A DNA stretch of 51,815 nucleotides from an uncultured Acidobacteriota bacterium (GCA_903873705.1 CAIQPK010000051.1:1-51815); one strand, 5' to 3'; positions 7,636 to 16,829 are shown, counted from the first letter of the stretch. Numbers and translations are program-made. The notes: generated from the letters alone by a model not told the origin.

Positions 7636-8094
7636 TTAGTCGAGCTTCTCCGGTGCGATCTGAATATTCGTCTCGCCCGCTGCCTTCTTCTCCCAGTACT
7701 TCTTCACCCAGGCGTCGAAAGTCTTGCCCGCCGCCGTATCGCGTCCGCTGAACTTCAACCCAGCCACATCCGAGTACGCAATATTCACGCGCTCGTGCGG
7801 CTGTCCAGCTTTCGGCGTCGGCATCAACCGGATCACCGAGGTCTCCAGCGTTTTGCCGTTGAACCGGTCGTAAAGATAGCCCTCAACCGCAGAGCCATCC
7901 TTCCGCGTCACGGTGATATCGCCGCGATAATCGAAAGCCTTCTCCAGCGCCTCGCGAATTTCCGCATCGCTAGCCAGCGAAGGAATCGTTCCTTCAAGAT
8001 TCTCGCGCTCACGTCCGGCTGCATTCTCCAACTCATCCGGATTCGCATGTTGCAGCTGCTCAACCTTCAAGTGCTCCTGCTGCAGAGTCGCCAT
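7636..8094 (-). CDS. Unknown 152-aa protein within the hopanoid operon
   Basis: Start at ATG 8094 is preceded by GGGAGA and lies two bases from the hpnH stop at 8097-8099; a longer upstream frame exists but has no ribosome site. Residues ~1-40 are polar and Glu/Gln rich. Residues ~45-135 form a compact basic/acidic domain: IREALEKAFDYRGDITVTRKDG, EGYLYDRFNGKTLETSVIRL, then VNIAYSDVAGLKFSGRDTA and a Trp/Lys-rich tail. There is no signal peptide, membrane helix or obvious catalytic motif. The alternating short strands suggest a small beta-barrel (Sm/PRC-like), which is speculative. Tight packing between hpnH and hpnA argues for a role in hopanoid side-chain making or its control. Confidence 0.8.
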   Translation of the reverse strand: MATLQQEHLKVEQLQHANPDELENAAGRERENLEGTIPSLASDAEIREALEKAFDYRGDITVTRKDGSAVEGYLYDRFNGKTLETSVIRLMPTPKAGQPHERVNIAYSDVAGLKFSGRDTAAGKTFDAWVKKYWEKKAAGETNIQIAPEKLD

Positions 8095-8096
8095 GG

Positions 8097-9248
8097 TTAG
8101 TCTCCCGCCATGCTGGTCATCTTGTCGTTCACTGACGTCGTCACCACCACCGCCTGCGGCGCACCAATCTGCACTAGCGGCCCGTGGTTCGTTGGCTCCC
8201 ACTTGTTCAACAGATCCTGAGCATCAGGGTCGGTATACGAGCCCATAAACATCGCCTTCGCCGTCTGCAGCAACCCTTTCAGCGAGCCGAACGTGTAGTT
8301 CACGCCGCTTGCCTCATAGCCCGAGTGCACCATGCAGTTCGCGCAGCGCGGATTGCCGCTCTCGGTCCCATAATTCGACCACTCCACCGCTTCCATCAGT
8401 TCCTTGAACGTGTCCGCATAGCCATCCTGCAGCAGGTAGCAAGGCTTCTGCCACCCAAAGATCGAGTACGTCGGCATGCCCCACGGTGTGCAGGTCAGTT
8501 CCTTCTTGCCCATCAGGAACTCCATGAACATCGGCGACGCATTGAACGCCCACGTCTTCTTACGGTTCGACAGGATCGCACGGAACATCTTGCGCGACTT
8601 CGCCCGCCCCAGGAAGTGCTGCTGGTCCGGCGCCTTGTCGTACGTATAGCCGGGCGAGACCATCATGCTCTCTACGCCCGCATCCATCAACTGATCGAAA
8701 TGTCGCCGCACCGAGTTCGGGTCCGCTCCATCGAACAACGTCGTATTCGTCGTCACGCGGAAGCCCGCCGCCACCGCTTCGCGCACGCCTTCCATCGCAA
8801 TATCGTATCCACCCTCGCGGCACACACTGAAGTCGTGGTGCTCCTTCTCGCCATCCACATGTACCGAGAACGACAGAAACTTCGACGGCGTGAACAGGTG
8901 CAGCTTCTCTTTCAGCAGCAGCGCATTCGTGCACATGTACACGTACTTCTTCCGCGCGACCAGGCCAGCCACAATCTCCGGCATCTGCGGATGCAGCAGC
9001 GGCTCGCCGCCGGGGATCGCCACCATCGGCGTCCCGCACTCTTCGACAGCCTTGAAGCACTGCTCCGGCGTCAACTCTGCCTTCAAAATATGCGCGGGAT
9101 ACTGAATCTTGCCGCAGCCGGCGCAAGCCAGGTTGCAGCGAAACAGAGGCTCCAGCATCAGCACCAGCGGATATTTCTTCCGTCCGGTAAATTTCTGCTT
9201 CAGCACGTAGCTGGCGACGGTCCAAGCCTGGGATACGGGTACGGCCAT
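8097..9248 (-). CDS. hpnH: HpnH, radical SAM adenosylhopane synthase
   Basis: 383 aa. Radical SAM enzyme with the [4Fe-4S] cysteines C38, C42 and C45 in FRCNLACAGCGK, then the SAM-contacting GGEPLLHP. The C-terminal region is cysteine-bearing (CTPWGMPTYSIFGWQKPCYL and NPRCANCMVHSGYE). HpnH joins the 5'-deoxyadenosyl radical to diploptene, giving adenosylhopane, the first step of the extended side chain. Start ATG 9248 is preceded by GGAGTAA. It lies 66 bp downstream of the cyclase. Confidence 0.95.
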   Translation of the reverse strand: MAVPVSQAWTVASYVLKQKFTGRKKYPLVLMLEPLFRCNLACAGCGKIQYPAHILKAELTPEQCFKAVEECGTPMVAIPGGEPLLHPQMPEIVAGLVARKKYVYMCTNALLLKEKLHLFTPSKFLSFSVHVDGEKEHHDFSVCREGGYDIAMEGVREAVAAGFRVTTNTTLFDGADPNSVRRHFDQLMDAGVESMMVSPGYTYDKAPDQQHFLGRAKSRKMFRAILSNRKKTWAFNASPMFMEFLMGKKELTCTPWGMPTYSIFGWQKPCYLLQDGYADTFKELMEAVEWSNYGTESGNPRCANCMVHSGYEASGVNYTFGSLKGLLQTAKAMFMGSYTDPDAQDLLNKWEPTNHGPLVQIGAPQAVVVTTSVNDKMTSMAGD

Positions 9249-9314
9249 CCGGGTTACTCCTTTTGCAATACGAAACTCAAAATCTGATGCGGCACAACGC
9301 CCTGCGATGCGGAG

Positions 9315-11345
9315 TTAGCCGTCCGCTTGTTCCTTCTCAATCGACTTCCGATACGTCGTCAAAGCCAGCAGCGGAAAATACTGCTTGTACAAGTGATACC
9401 CAAGATAAAACACCCGCGGAAAGCCTGTTCCAGTGTAATAAGACTCGCCATTTCGGCCAGCCGCCAATTCATCCCACGAACCATCTTCGTGCTGCTTGTT
9501 GATCAGCCAGCGCACGCCCTTCGCGACCGAGTCCGACCGCGTATCGTTCGCAGCCAGCAGCCCCAACAACGCCCAAGCCGTCTGCGAAGGCGTAGATGGC
9601 CCAATCCCGCGCTGATCCGGGTCGTCATACGTCCCGCAAGTCTCGCCCCATCCGCCATCGGAGTTCTGCACCATACGGATCCACTCCGCCGCCTGCTGCA
9701 CCGAAGGCTCCAGGTACGAGTACTCCATTGCCTGCAACCCACGCAGCACCAGGAACGTCCCGTACAGATAATTCACGCCCCAGCGCCCGAACCACGAGCC
9801 GTCCGGCTCCTGCTCGCTCAGGATGAACTGCACAGCCTTCTCCACCCGCGCATCGCGCCGCGTGTAGCCGTAGCTGGCCAGCATCTCCAGGATGCGTCCG
9901 GTAATGTCCACCGTCGGCGGATCGATCATCGCGTTGTGATCCGCAAACGGAATCGACTCGAAAATCTTTTTCGTGTTGTCCTTGTCGAACGACGCCCATC
10001 CACCGTTCCTGCACTGCATCGCAAACACCCACGCGATCGCCCGCTGCGTCACCTCATGCTGGTAACGTTCGCGCGGATTATCCACCGCCCGCAGCGCCAG
10101 CAACACCTCGCCGGTGTCATCCACATCCGGCTGGTGATCGTTGTTGAAGAAGAAGCACCAGCAGCTCGCATCCGGGCACTTCACGTTGTGCGACCAGTCG
10201 CCCTGGTACCGAATCTCCTTGCTCAGCAGCCAGTCCGCCGCCTTCACCAGCCGCGGATCGTCCTTCGCCATCCCGGTCTCGCCCAGCGTCGACAGCACCT
10301 GCGCCGTGTCCCACACCGGCGGAAAGCACGGCTGCATCCGGAAAGTCGGCGTCGGATAATCCGGCTCGCCATTCGGCCGGTCGATGCCCAGCTTTTCAAA
10401 CTCGTCCATCGCGCGAATCAGCTGCGGATCGTCCGGCGTATAGCCCAGCACATGCAGCGCCACAATCGCGTTCAGCATCGCCGGATAGATCGCACCCAAA
10501 CCATCCGACCGCTCAAAGTGGTCCAGCATCCACCGCTCCGCCTTCTTCAGCGCAGCCTTGCGCAGCGGACGAATATGCACCCGCTCCGCCCAGTGCGCCA
10601 GCCGGTCGGTAAACAGGAAGAAATTACGCCACGAAATCGGGTGCCGCTTGTCCCACCGCAAGCGCAGGTCAGCGTTCTTGCGCCCACCCTTGAACAGCTC
10701 ATCGATCCCCTGCTCTGCCGGAATCTTCTTGAACGGCTTTTTCGCATAAATGATCGACAGCGGCACCAGGATCGCCCGCGACCACGCGCTGATCTCGTAA
10801 ATATTGAAGTAGAACCAGTCCGGAAACAACACGATCTCCGGCGGCACGGCCGGCACAGCGTCGTAGTCGTACTGTCCCAGCGCGCACAGATAAATCTTGG
10901 TAAACGTGTTGCACTCCACTACACCACCGAGCTTCAGCACGCACTCACGCGCCTTCGCCATGGCTGGCTCATCAGCCGTGTGCCCCATCAGCTTCAACGC
11001 CAGGTAGCACTTCACCCCGTAGTTCACGTTCGACGGGCCGCCGGGATACAGGCTCCACCCGCCATCGTCATTCTGGTGCCGCAGAATCTCGTTAATCGCG
11101 CGTTCCATCCTGCCGCGATCGCCCGTCCCCAGCAGCGTATGCATAAAGATGTAGTCCGCTTCGAGCATCACATCGGCTTCCAGCTCCCCACACCAGAAAC
11201 CATCCTCGTGCTGCTCACCCATCAGCCATTCGCACGACTTCTTGATCCCCTGGACGACGTGCTCCAGCGGCAGATCCATACGCCCAAAGCGCGGCTGCGC
11301 CGGAGAGCCCGATTTCGATTGCGGATTGGAAGGCAATGCACTCAT
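9315..11345 (-). CDS. shc: Squalene-hopene cyclase
   Basis: 676 aa, typical for the family. It cyclises squalene to hopene/hopanol at the membrane. The catalytic acid motif DVDD is at 407-410 (QPDVDDTGEVL). Several QW repeats are visible, for example QNDDGGWSLYPGG (~91-103), QCRNGGWASFD, EQEPDGSWFGRWG, QNSDGGWGETC and QHEDGSWDE. Substrate-pocket features such as YLYGTFLVL and SYYTGTGFPRVFYL are present. Start ATG 11345 has AGGT about 12 bases upstream. ispH lies 69 bp upstream, giving a precursor-to-product order along the operon. No farnesyl-fusing hpnC/D/E genes are in the window. Confidence 0.96.
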   Translation of the reverse strand: MSALPSNPQSKSGSPAQPRFGRMDLPLEHVVQGIKKSCEWLMGEQHEDGFWCGELEADVMLEADYIFMHTLLGTGDRGRMERAINEILRHQNDDGGWSLYPGGPSNVNYGVKCYLALKLMGHTADEPAMAKARECVLKLGGVVECNTFTKIYLCALGQYDYDAVPAVPPEIVLFPDWFYFNIYEISAWSRAILVPLSIIYAKKPFKKIPAEQGIDELFKGGRKNADLRLRWDKRHPISWRNFFLFTDRLAHWAERVHIRPLRKAALKKAERWMLDHFERSDGLGAIYPAMLNAIVALHVLGYTPDDPQLIRAMDEFEKLGIDRPNGEPDYPTPTFRMQPCFPPVWDTAQVLSTLGETGMAKDDPRLVKAADWLLSKEIRYQGDWSHNVKCPDASCWCFFFNNDHQPDVDDTGEVLLALRAVDNPRERYQHEVTQRAIAWVFAMQCRNGGWASFDKDNTKKIFESIPFADHNAMIDPPTVDITGRILEMLASYGYTRRDARVEKAVQFILSEQEPDGSWFGRWGVNYLYGTFLVLRGLQAMEYSYLEPSVQQAAEWIRMVQNSDGGWGETCGTYDDPDQRGIGPSTPSQTAWALLGLLAANDTRSDSVAKGVRWLINKQHEDGSWDELAAGRNGESYYTGTGFPRVFYLGYHLYKQYFPLLALTTYRKSIEKEQADG

Positions 11346-11414
11346 GCGACTACGGAATACCTCTTGCCGTCTCGCACGAGTGGGAGACGGTCGATGGTTA
11401 GGCCAACACGCAGG

Positions 11415-12434
11415 CTAAGCCGTCGGCTGCGCGATGGGCGTGGAGCCAATCGCCTTGATGATCTCGGGAGGCAGGCCAAAACGCACATTTTCAGGCATCA
11501 CTTCGATCTCTTCAACCGAACCGTATCCCTTGCCCTGCAGATAAAGCACCACATCCTGCACCAGCACCTCGGGCGCCGAAGCTCCCGCCGTAATGGCCAC
11601 CGTGTTCACGTTTTCAATCCACGCCGGCTGAATATCATCAGCCTTGTCGATCAGATAAGAATTCGTACCCAGGTTCTGCGAAACCTCAACCAGCCGGTTC
11701 GAGTTCGAACTGTTCCGCGAACCCACCACCAGCACCACGTCCGCCCCATGAGCCACGTTTTTAACCGCCGTTTGACGATTCTCCGTCGCGTAGCAGATAT
11801 CCTGCGCATGCGGCCCGATGATGTTCGGAAACTTCTTCTTCAACGCCTCAATCATGTAGCGAGCTTCGTCGAGAGAGAGCGTCGTCTGTGTCAAATAGGC
11901 GACTTTGTCCGGGTCGGGAACCACCAGCACCGCAACTTCCTCCACCGTCGATACCACCTGGGTCACGTCCGGAGCCTCCCCCTGCGTGCCTTCCACCTCT
12001 TCGTGGTCGCGATGCCCCACCAGCACCAGCGAGTAGCCCTGCTTGGCGAACTTGATCGCTTCAATGTGGACCTTGGTCACCAGAGGGCACGTCGCGTCGA
12101 TCACCTTTAGCCCGCGCTCCTTCGCCCGGTCCCGGACGGCCGGCGAAACGCCATGCGCGGAATAGATCACGCGCGCACCTTCAGGAACCTCGTCCAGCTC
12201 GTTGACGAAGATCGCACCCTTCTGGGCCAGATCGTTCACCACGTAGCTGTTATGGACAATTTCCTTGCGAACGTAGATCGGCGCGCCGAACGTATCCAGC
12301 GCAATCTGAACGATATCGATCGCGCGAACGACCCCCGCACAAAAGCCGCGAGGCTTCAGAAGGAGGACGCGCTTAGCCGCCAATCCGTTGCCGGACTGGT
12401 TAACATCGGTGGTTTCCAGTGTCGAGTTGCTCAC
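11415..12434 (-). CDS. ispH: 4-hydroxy-3-methylbut-2-enyl diphosphate reductase
   Basis: 339 aa from GTG 12434. Last enzyme of the MEP pathway: an iron-sulphur reductase turning HMBPP into IPP and DMAPP. The three cluster cysteines are C32 (PRGFCAGV), C116 (DATCPLV) and C214 (DICYATENRQ). HGVSP, GHRDHEEVEGT and SRNSSNSNRL are diagnostic. A longer frame to 12563 exists, but its extra N-terminus has no family resemblance. The GTG follows TATACT by nine bases, so the messenger may be nearly leaderless or use the weak GGGTGG. Placement at the head of the hopanoid cluster fits supply of C5 units for squalene. Confidence 0.93.
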   Translation of the reverse strand: MSNSTLETTDVNQSGNGLAAKRVLLLKPRGFCAGVVRAIDIVQIALDTFGAPIYVRKEIVHNSYVVNDLAQKGAIFVNELDEVPEGARVIYSAHGVSPAVRDRAKERGLKVIDATCPLVTKVHIEAIKFAKQGYSLVLVGHRDHEEVEGTQGEAPDVTQVVSTVEEVAVLVVPDPDKVAYLTQTTLSLDEARYMIEALKKKFPNIIGPHAQDICYATENRQTAVKNVAHGADVVLVVGSRNSSNSNRLVEVSQNLGTNSYLIDKADDIQPAWIENVNTVAITAGASAPEVLVQDVVLYLQGKGYGSVEEIEVMPENVRFGLPPEIIKAIGSTPIAQPTA

Positions 12435-12567
12435 CCACCCAGTATACGCGTTTTCGGCCTGTCTTAGCCCGTTTTGAACCAGAACCGGTGCAAAACGGTA
12501 GCGCCCGCCCCTTCGCAGAGGCAGGCTCAAACCGCGCGGACCAGCCCCCAGGGCCATCCACAAAACG

Positions 12568-12717
12568 TTACAGCTTCGAAGAGCACTCCGGATGCTTGCA
12601 ATCGCAAGTCAGCTGGGTAATGCCCTTGTTATCTTCGCAACTCTGGCTGCAGTACTTGTCCTTGCCAGAAACCGTACAGCTGCACAACTCATGGGCGCAC
12701 TTCTTCACGTCGGACAT
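12568..12717 (-). CDS. Small bacterial metallothionein (49 aa)
   Basis: Encodes a 49-residue protein with eight cysteines at 7, 12, 14, 23, 27, 38, 40 and 45, plus histidines at 8 and 42. The blocks CAHELCSC, YCSQSCED and CDCKHPEC match the prokaryotic metallothionein pattern (SmtA/BmtA family), which buffers zinc, cadmium or copper in the cytoplasm. There is no signal peptide. Start ATG 12717 follows a clear GAGGTAA site. It lies between recN and ispH on the same strand, 57 bp after recN's stop. A metal-responsive promoter is not evident. It could also bind iron or act as a small zinc-delivery protein. Confidence 0.85.
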   Translation of the reverse strand: MSDVKKCAHELCSCTVSGKDKYCSQSCEDNKGITQLTCDCKHPECSSKL

Positions 12718-12774
12718 GGAATTTACCTCGTAGCTGCCATCTTAGAGCTAACTTGCCTCTATCGCGTTGCTTAC

Positions 12775-14469
12775 CTAAGCGCGGCTTTGCGCCAACATCT
12801 GCTCAGCATGCCGCAGGGACGTCTCAGTCAGGCTCGCCCCGGAAATCATCCGTGCAATCTCCTCCACCCGCTCGCCGCTCTGCATTAACCGCACCCCGGT
12901 CTGCGTCCGCCCCCGCTTCTCCGCCTTCTCGATCAGAAAATGCTGATCGGCAAACGCCGCAATCTGCGGCAGGTGCGTAATGCAGATCACCTGCTGCGCC
13001 CGGCTCAGCGCCTTCAGCTTCTGCCCCACCGCCTCAGCCGCCCGCCCGCCAATACCAATGTCAATCTCATCAAAAACCAGCGTCCGCGGCAGCACAGACC
13101 CCTTCTTCTTCCCCACCGCCGCCGCACCCTCTTCCACAGATACCTTCAGCGCCAGCATCACCCGCGACATCTCACCACCCGAAGCAATCTCCGTCAGCGC
13201 CTTCAACGGCTCACCCGGATTCGTCGCAATCGCACAAGCCACCGTGTCCCAGCCGGCCGAACTCCACGCGGCCACATCGTCATCCGAGCTAACCGAAATC
13301 TGGAACCGCGCCTGCATCGCCAGCTCATTGATCTGCCGTTCGGCCATCTTCGCCAGCTTCTTGGCCGCCGCGCCGCGCTCCTCACTCAACTCCCGAGCAG
13401 CTTTCCGGTAACTCTCCGCCGCCCGCGCCAGTTCCGCCTGCAGCTCCACCAACCGCGCATCGCGATTCTCCAGCTCCGCCAGCTTATGCGCCACATCCCT
13501 CCCGAAGTCGATCACTTCGGCCAGCGTCGCCCCATACTTCCGCTTCACGCGATCCAGCGCCACCAGCCGCTCTTCAATCTCCTCCAGCCGCTCCGGCGAC
13601 GCCGTCACATTCCCCGCAAAATGCCTCAACGTTGCCGCCGCATCCTCCACCGCCGCCTTCGCCGACGCCACCTGCGCCGCCGTCTCCCTGAACTGCCCGT
13701 CGAACCGCGCCAGTTCCTCAACTTGCCTTAGAGCCGCACCCAGCAGCGAGCCTGCGGACGTCTCCGCCTCATACAGCAGATCCTGTGCCGCATTCGCCGC
13801 CGCAAACAGCCGCTCCGCGTTCGCCAGCACCCGCTTCTCGGTCTCCAGCGCTACATCTTCTTCTGGATCAGTCAGCCCTGCGCCCTCAATCTCATTAGCC
13901 TGAAAATTCCAGAGGTCAGCCCGTCGCAGCCGGTCCTGCTCCGCCCCCTGCAACTCCTCAATCTCGCCAGAAACCCGTTTCCACTCCGCAAACGCCGCGC
14001 TCACCGCATCAGCAGAAAGCACCCCAAACCGGTCCAGCAGCAGCCGCTGCTGCGCCTGGTCAAACGCCACCATCGTCTCCGACTGCGCATGTACCAGCGC
14101 CAACTCCGGCGCCAGTTGCCGCAGCACCCCCACCGTCGCCGGCTGGTTGTTGATGAACACTCGCCCCTTGCCGCTGGCCGAAATCTCCCGCCGCAGCAGT
14201 ATCTCGTCGCCCTCAGCGTCGATCCCGTTGTTCTCCAGAATCTCCTCAGCCCCGTGCGTCGCTTCAAACACGCACCCCAGCACAGCCTTCTCCGCACCAA
14301 ACCGCACCAGGTCGCTCGAAGCCTTGCCCCCCAGCAGCAGCGCCAGCGCATCGATCAGAATCGACTTCCCCGCACCTGTCTCGCCGGTTAACAAATTCAA
14401 CCCCGGCCCGAACTCGGCGACGGCATGGTCGATCACGGCATAATTTTCAGCGCGCAGCTCCAGCAGCAT
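12775..14469 (-). CDS. recN: DNA repair protein RecN
   Basis: 564 aa, standard RecN size. SMC-like ATPase acting early in double-strand-break repair. Walker A is GETGAGKS at 29-36. A long coiled-coil middle (~155-385) contains many Glu/Ala/Arg heptads. The ABC signature is IASGGEMSR, Walker B is TLVFDEIDIGIGG, and the H-loop is ITHLPQIAAFA near 500. Start ATG 14469 places the Walker A at the usual distance. No LexA-type operator is recognised upstream, but I cannot exclude one. Confidence 0.95.
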   Translation of the reverse strand: MLLELRAENYAVIDHAVAEFGPGLNLLTGETGAGKSILIDALALLLGGKASSDLVRFGAEKAVLGCVFEATHGAEEILENNGIDAEGDEILLRREISASGKGRVFINNQPATVGVLRQLAPELALVHAQSETMVAFDQAQQRLLLDRFGVLSADAVSAAFAEWKRVSGEIEELQGAEQDRLRRADLWNFQANEIEGAGLTDPEEDVALETEKRVLANAERLFAAANAAQDLLYEAETSAGSLLGAALRQVEELARFDGQFRETAAQVASAKAAVEDAAATLRHFAGNVTASPERLEEIEERLVALDRVKRKYGATLAEVIDFGRDVAHKLAELENRDARLVELQAELARAAESYRKAARELSEERGAAAKKLAKMAERQINELAMQARFQISVSSDDDVAAWSSAGWDTVACAIATNPGEPLKALTEIASGGEMSRVMLALKVSVEEGAAAVGKKKGSVLPRTLVFDEIDIGIGGRAAEAVGQKLKALSRAQQVICITHLPQIAAFADQHFLIEKAEKRGRTQTGVRLMQSGERVEEIARMISGASLTETSLRHAEQMLAQSRA

Positions 14470-14634
14470 GGCGTCCTCAAAGGGCAGTCATCGAGAGCAT
14501 AGCAAACGACACACCCCCAGGCGAAGAAAAAGCGCACCCCACTTTCACCGGTCGAGCTACTTTCGAAGTGATTGCCGTCTCCTAACCGTGTTGTAATGGG
14601 TGCGAAATATTTGCGATAGAACGGAGAAATCGAA

Positions 14635-15690
14635 ATGAAGTACCTTCGCGGCTCAGCGATCTTTGTAGTTCTGGCTTCTATGTCCCTCGCAGGGCAGGTG
14701 CATGCTCAGAAGCTGCCTGATGTAGACCAGGCGATCAACGACAAACTCCCCAACCCGTTTGACGGGCCCGTTGAAAACTGGGTCAAGTTCGAGGGCGACC
14801 GCAAGCTGGGCGCGACCATTGGCCTCTCATTCGACAGCAAGGGTCATCTATGGGCCGTTGACCGTTGCGGCGGCACCTCCTGCGAGAACAGCACGGTGGC
14901 ACCCATATTTGAGATCGACCCGAAAACGGGCAAGGTCTTGAGAAGCTTCGGCGGAGGCTTACTCGTTGTCCCGCACGACATTTTCGTCGATCAGAACGAT
15001 CACGACAATGTCTGGGTTTCTGACCAGTCCGCCTCCAAAGGCAAGGATAAAGGCGAGCAGGTCTGGAAGTTCAGCCCTGAAGGAAAGGTATTGCTCACCC
15101 TCGGCAAAGCCGGCCAGAAAGGCGACGCGCCAGACACCTTCAACGACCCCACCAGCATGGTGACAGGCAAGAATGGCGACATCTTCGTCTCGGACGGCCA
15201 CAACGCCCGCGGCCCCGTCGCCCGCATCGTGAAGTTCGATAAAACCGGCAAGTTCATCAAGGTCATCAGCCACAAGGGCTCCGGCCCCGGCGAACTCAGC
15301 GAGCCCCACTCCATCACCATCGATAAAGAAGGCCGCCTGTTAGTTGCCGACCGCGGCAACGTCCGCGTCAGCATCTTCGATCAGGAGGGCAACTTCATCG
15401 CTGCCTGGAAGCAGTTCGGCATCCCCACCCAGGTCTACGTCGACAAGAAAACCGACACCCTCTACGTTGCCGACAACTTCATTCGCCCTGAAGCTCCCGA
15501 CGCCCACCGCGGCGTCCGCATCGGCAGCGCCAAGACCGGCAAGGTGCAGTATTTCATTGAGGATCCCGATCAAAATCCGAAAGAAATCTCCCTCGGCCCC
15601 GACGCCGCAAAAGGCGACGGCAAGGGCACCTTTTACATCGGCGAAAACGACCGCAAAACCATCAAGAAGTTCACTATGAAGAAAAAGTGA
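14635..15690 (+). CDS. Exported NHL-type beta-propeller protein
   Basis: 351 aa. Signal peptide (MKYLRGSAIFVVLASMSLAGQVHAQ, ~25 residues) with cleavage after HAQ. The rest is repeated blades of the form 'hydrophobic-Asp-x-x-Gly-(x)-(hydrophobic)-V-(A/S)-D', such as FDSKGHLWAVDR, TGKNGDIFVSDG, IDKEGRLLVADR and KTDTLYVADN. This fits a six-bladed propeller related to peptidyl-amidating lyase and NHL proteins. A Cys pair (CGGTSC) may form a disulfide. Function unknown: such proteins bind ligands or act as lactonases/lyases. Start ATG 14635 with GGAG at 14622-14625. TTGCCG (14571) and TAATGG 16 bases further could be a promoter, weakly. Confidence 0.8.
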   Translation: MKYLRGSAIFVVLASMSLAGQVHAQKLPDVDQAINDKLPNPFDGPVENWVKFEGDRKLGATIGLSFDSKGHLWAVDRCGGTSCENSTVAPIFEIDPKTGKVLRSFGGGLLVVPHDIFVDQNDHDNVWVSDQSASKGKDKGEQVWKFSPEGKVLLTLGKAGQKGDAPDTFNDPTSMVTGKNGDIFVSDGHNARGPVARIVKFDKTGKFIKVISHKGSGPGELSEPHSITIDKEGRLLVADRGNVRVSIFDQEGNFIAAWKQFGIPTQVYVDKKTDTLYVADNFIRPEAPDAHRGVRIGSAKTGKVQYFIEDPDQNPKEISLGPDAAKGDGKGTFYIGENDRKTIKKFTMKKK

Positions 15691-15728
15691 TCCTGGCGGC
15701 CGGGGCGGCGGCTCCGCACACGATTCCC

Positions 15729-15768
15729 CACAGACTGAAAGAGCAGTGTCGCGGTCTTTCAGTCTGTG
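15729..15768. terminator. 14-bp perfect inverted repeat after the beta-propeller gene
   Basis: CACAGACTGAAAGA (15729-15742) pairs exactly with TCTTTCAGTCTGTG (15755-15768) over a 12-base loop. It is the longest perfect stem seen between genes in this window. There is no U-run on either side, so it may be a transcript-end stabiliser or a protein-binding palindrome between convergent genes rather than a classic terminator. Confidence 0.55.
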
Positions 15769-15823
15769 GACGCTGGTGCTATGCGCCACGGGACTTCGAG
15801 CAGGCTGTCCGACGCGTTTCTTC

Positions 15824-16714
15824 CTATGGACGCACGTCGCGTCCAGCGACCTCGTCTATAAACTCACGCAAATCCCGCAAAAAACTCCCATCCCTCGGTT
15901 CCATCAAGTCTGTGTGGCCAGCACCATCAATCATCCGTAATATCTTCGGATTATTTGCACGATCGTAGAGTTCCTTCACCATCCACGGCGGAGCGAGTGT
16001 GTCATCAGTCCCGCTGATGAAGAGCACTGGCACATGGATGGAACCCATCTTCTTTCTGTTATCGAAATCGTTGTCATGTCGAAGCCACTCCACCGGGCGC
16101 AGCGGATATCGAAAAATCCATTCCTGATTCCCAACATCGTCTGCGCTGGTTATTCCACTCAATAAGATCAGGCCTCCAGCATCAGGCATCTCCATGGCCA
16201 GCTGAGTTGCCACGCCCGAACCAACGGACCAACCGCAAATCACGATGTTCGACGCTGCAATGTGACGCTGTTCCTCCAGATAGAGCATAGCCACGCGCGC
16301 ATCCTCAGCCGTCGTGTTTCCATTCGTCTGAAACTGCCCTCCTTCCCCATAACCTCGATATTCCAGTAGAAGAACATTGCTTCCGGTGTCATGAAATACC
16401 TTTGCCTCGAGATTTACCTCCTGCTGCAGTACCTCGGCGTTGCCATGAAAATAAAGGATCGTCTTGGCATCCCGGCTTTGGGAAGGAATCCACCAGGCAT
16501 GCACCGCAGTCTCCCCGTCAACAGGAATGTGAATGTCCTCGAACGCCATACCCGCATCGGACGGAGTTACCTGTGCGAAATAGGCGGGTGCCGGAAAGAC
16601 CAGCTTGCCTTCAAAGACAGTCACGAGTATCACTACCGTTACATAAAGAGCAGCCAGACCGCCAAGCAGGACGATACCCAACCAACGCCGCGGCTTATCT
16701 AACTCAGCAGTCAT
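15824..16714 (-). CDS. Membrane-anchored alpha/beta hydrolase
   Basis: 296 aa from ATG 16714; the frame extends further upstream but without family likeness. One N-terminal helix (~10-35) anchors the enzyme with its catalytic domain probably outside the cytoplasm. The oxyanion region is YFHGNAE (~89-94), the nucleophile is Ser163 in GWSVGSG, the acid is in FISGTDDTLAPP and the histidine in GAGHTDL. This is the BEM46/ABHD13-like group of serine hydrolases of unknown substrate. It is divergent from tolQ with a 115-bp spacer that must hold both promoters. Confidence 0.85.
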   Translation of the reverse strand: MTAELDKPRRWLGIVLLGGLAALYVTVVILVTVFEGKLVFPAPAYFAQVTPSDAGMAFEDIHIPVDGETAVHAWWIPSQSRDAKTILYFHGNAEVLQQEVNLEAKVFHDTGSNVLLLEYRGYGEGGQFQTNGNTTAEDARVAMLYLEEQRHIAASNIVICGWSVGSGVATQLAMEMPDAGGLILLSGITSADDVGNQEWIFRYPLRPVEWLRHDNDFDNRKKMGSIHVPVLFISGTDDTLAPPWMVKELYDRANNPKILRMIDGAGHTDLMEPRDGSFLRDLREFIDEVAGRDVRP

Positions 16715-16829
16715 AAACAATGCGGCGGCCCACCTAAGGGAAATCCCCCTCCCACAGTACACCCCAAGACGTACCAACCCTGATACGCAACCCGCCCCAA
16801 CTCCTGCATCCAAGTAAACTAGGCCCAGC

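Noticed and set aside
11415-12563. IspH starting at 12563
   Set aside because: The extra 43 residues have no family likeness and no ribosome site; GTG 12434 puts the first cluster cysteine at a normal distance.
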